DNA from: Burkholderiaceae bacterium
GTDB lineage: Bacteria > Pseudomonadota > Gammaproteobacteria > Burkholderiales > Burkholderiaceae
DNA length: 6,488 nucleotides
Direction: 5' to 3'
NCBI GenBank assembly: GCA_947461335.1
Contig: CANHLB010000102.1
Location: 1-6,488, forward strand
The translations under genes and the position numbers were made by a program. This document shows, piece after piece, positions 6,301-6,488 of this stretch. Under the pieces are notes generated by a model. That model was given only the letters and a program-made list of their open reading frames with translations. It had not been told where the DNA came from and did no database searches. Positions within the stretch are counted from its first letter, which is position 1. Every line of letters starts with the position of its first letter.

Positions 6301-6488
6301 ATGGCGACCGGAATTGTTAAGTGGTTCAATGATGCAAAAGGTTTTGGCTTTATCAAACCTGATGATGGTGAAGAAGAGTTGTTCGCGCATTTCAGCGCAA
6401 TTTCTATGCCTGGGTTCAAAACCCTCATGGAAAACCAAAAGGTAACGTTTGACATTACCCAAGGCCCTAAAGGCAAGCAAGCTACTAA
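6301..6488 (+). CDS. cold-shock protein (CspA family), 3' end beyond window
   Basis: Single cold-shock domain protein that binds single-stranded RNA/DNA and acts as an RNA chaperone. Sixty-two codons are visible and the frame is still open at the window edge. Family members are about 67-70 aa, so only a handful of residues are missing. It begins [11 protein letters not shown], followed by RNP1 KGFGFI (13-18) and RNP2-like ELFAHF (26-31), with the aromatic surface residues Trp8, Phe15, Phe17, Phe28, His30 and Phe31. The C-terminal part has the usual [14 protein letters not shown] (48-61). The ATG at 6301 is supported by GGAG at 6292-6295 with 5-nt spacing. It is transcribed away from clpSA. 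The exact csp paralogue cannot be told from the sequence. Confidence 0.96.
   Translation, partial: MATGIVKWFNDAKGFGFIKPDDGEEELFAHFSAISMPGFKTLMENQKVTFDITQGPKGKQAT

Noticed and set aside
6283..6480. Minus-strand open frames opposite the cold-shock gene
   Set aside because: Antisense to a clear CspA-family coding region, with no recognisable protein features.

Overview
The window looks like an ordinary stretch of chromosome from a Burkholderiales betaproteobacterium. The moderate, fairly AT-rich base composition together with betaproteobacterial-type ClpA, ClpS and Dut suggests a freshwater Polynucleobacter-like organism. That placement is inference from protein character and gene order; no rRNA or other marker gene is present to confirm it.

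Left part (1-1608, + strand): the 3' end of coaBC (coenzyme A synthesis) is followed by dut (dUTPase) 22 nt later. Four nucleotides after dut comes a small zinc-dependent cytidine-deaminase-fold protein that appears to carry an N-terminal export signal. The three genes are packed as one transcription unit. coaBC-dut adjacency is a common proteobacterial arrangement; the exported deaminase is the unusual member.

Middle (1620-3363, - strand): a dicarboxylate/amino acid:cation symporter (DAACS family) converges on the deaminase with only 11 nt between stop codons. A nested inverted repeat spans both gene ends. Upstream of the symporter lies a gene-free gap (2862-3102), which also holds a strong Rho-independent terminator for the next minus-strand unit.

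Right part (3061-6014, - strand): clpS, clpA and a 77-residue basic protein form an apparent operon. clpS and clpA overlap by ATGA; the basic gene follows clpA by 27 nt and ends at the terminator. ClpA is the AAA+ unfoldase of ClpAP and ClpS its N-degron adaptor. The basic protein resembles Hc1/histone H1-like proteins.

Far right (6015-6488): a 286-nt divergent intergenic region leads to a cspA-type cold-shock gene cut by the window end. It contains a plausible sigma70 promoter for the csp gene, a 14-bp palindrome, a pair of short motifs repeated at an exact 82-nt offset, and a probable roughly 105-nt 5' leader.

I found no mobile element, CRISPR array, tRNA or rRNA gene, and no convincing new multi-gene system. 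The points most worth a second look are the exported deaminase with its yeast-cytosine-deaminase-like active-site motif, the Hc1-like protein linked to clpSA, and the structured clpS/csp intergenic region.
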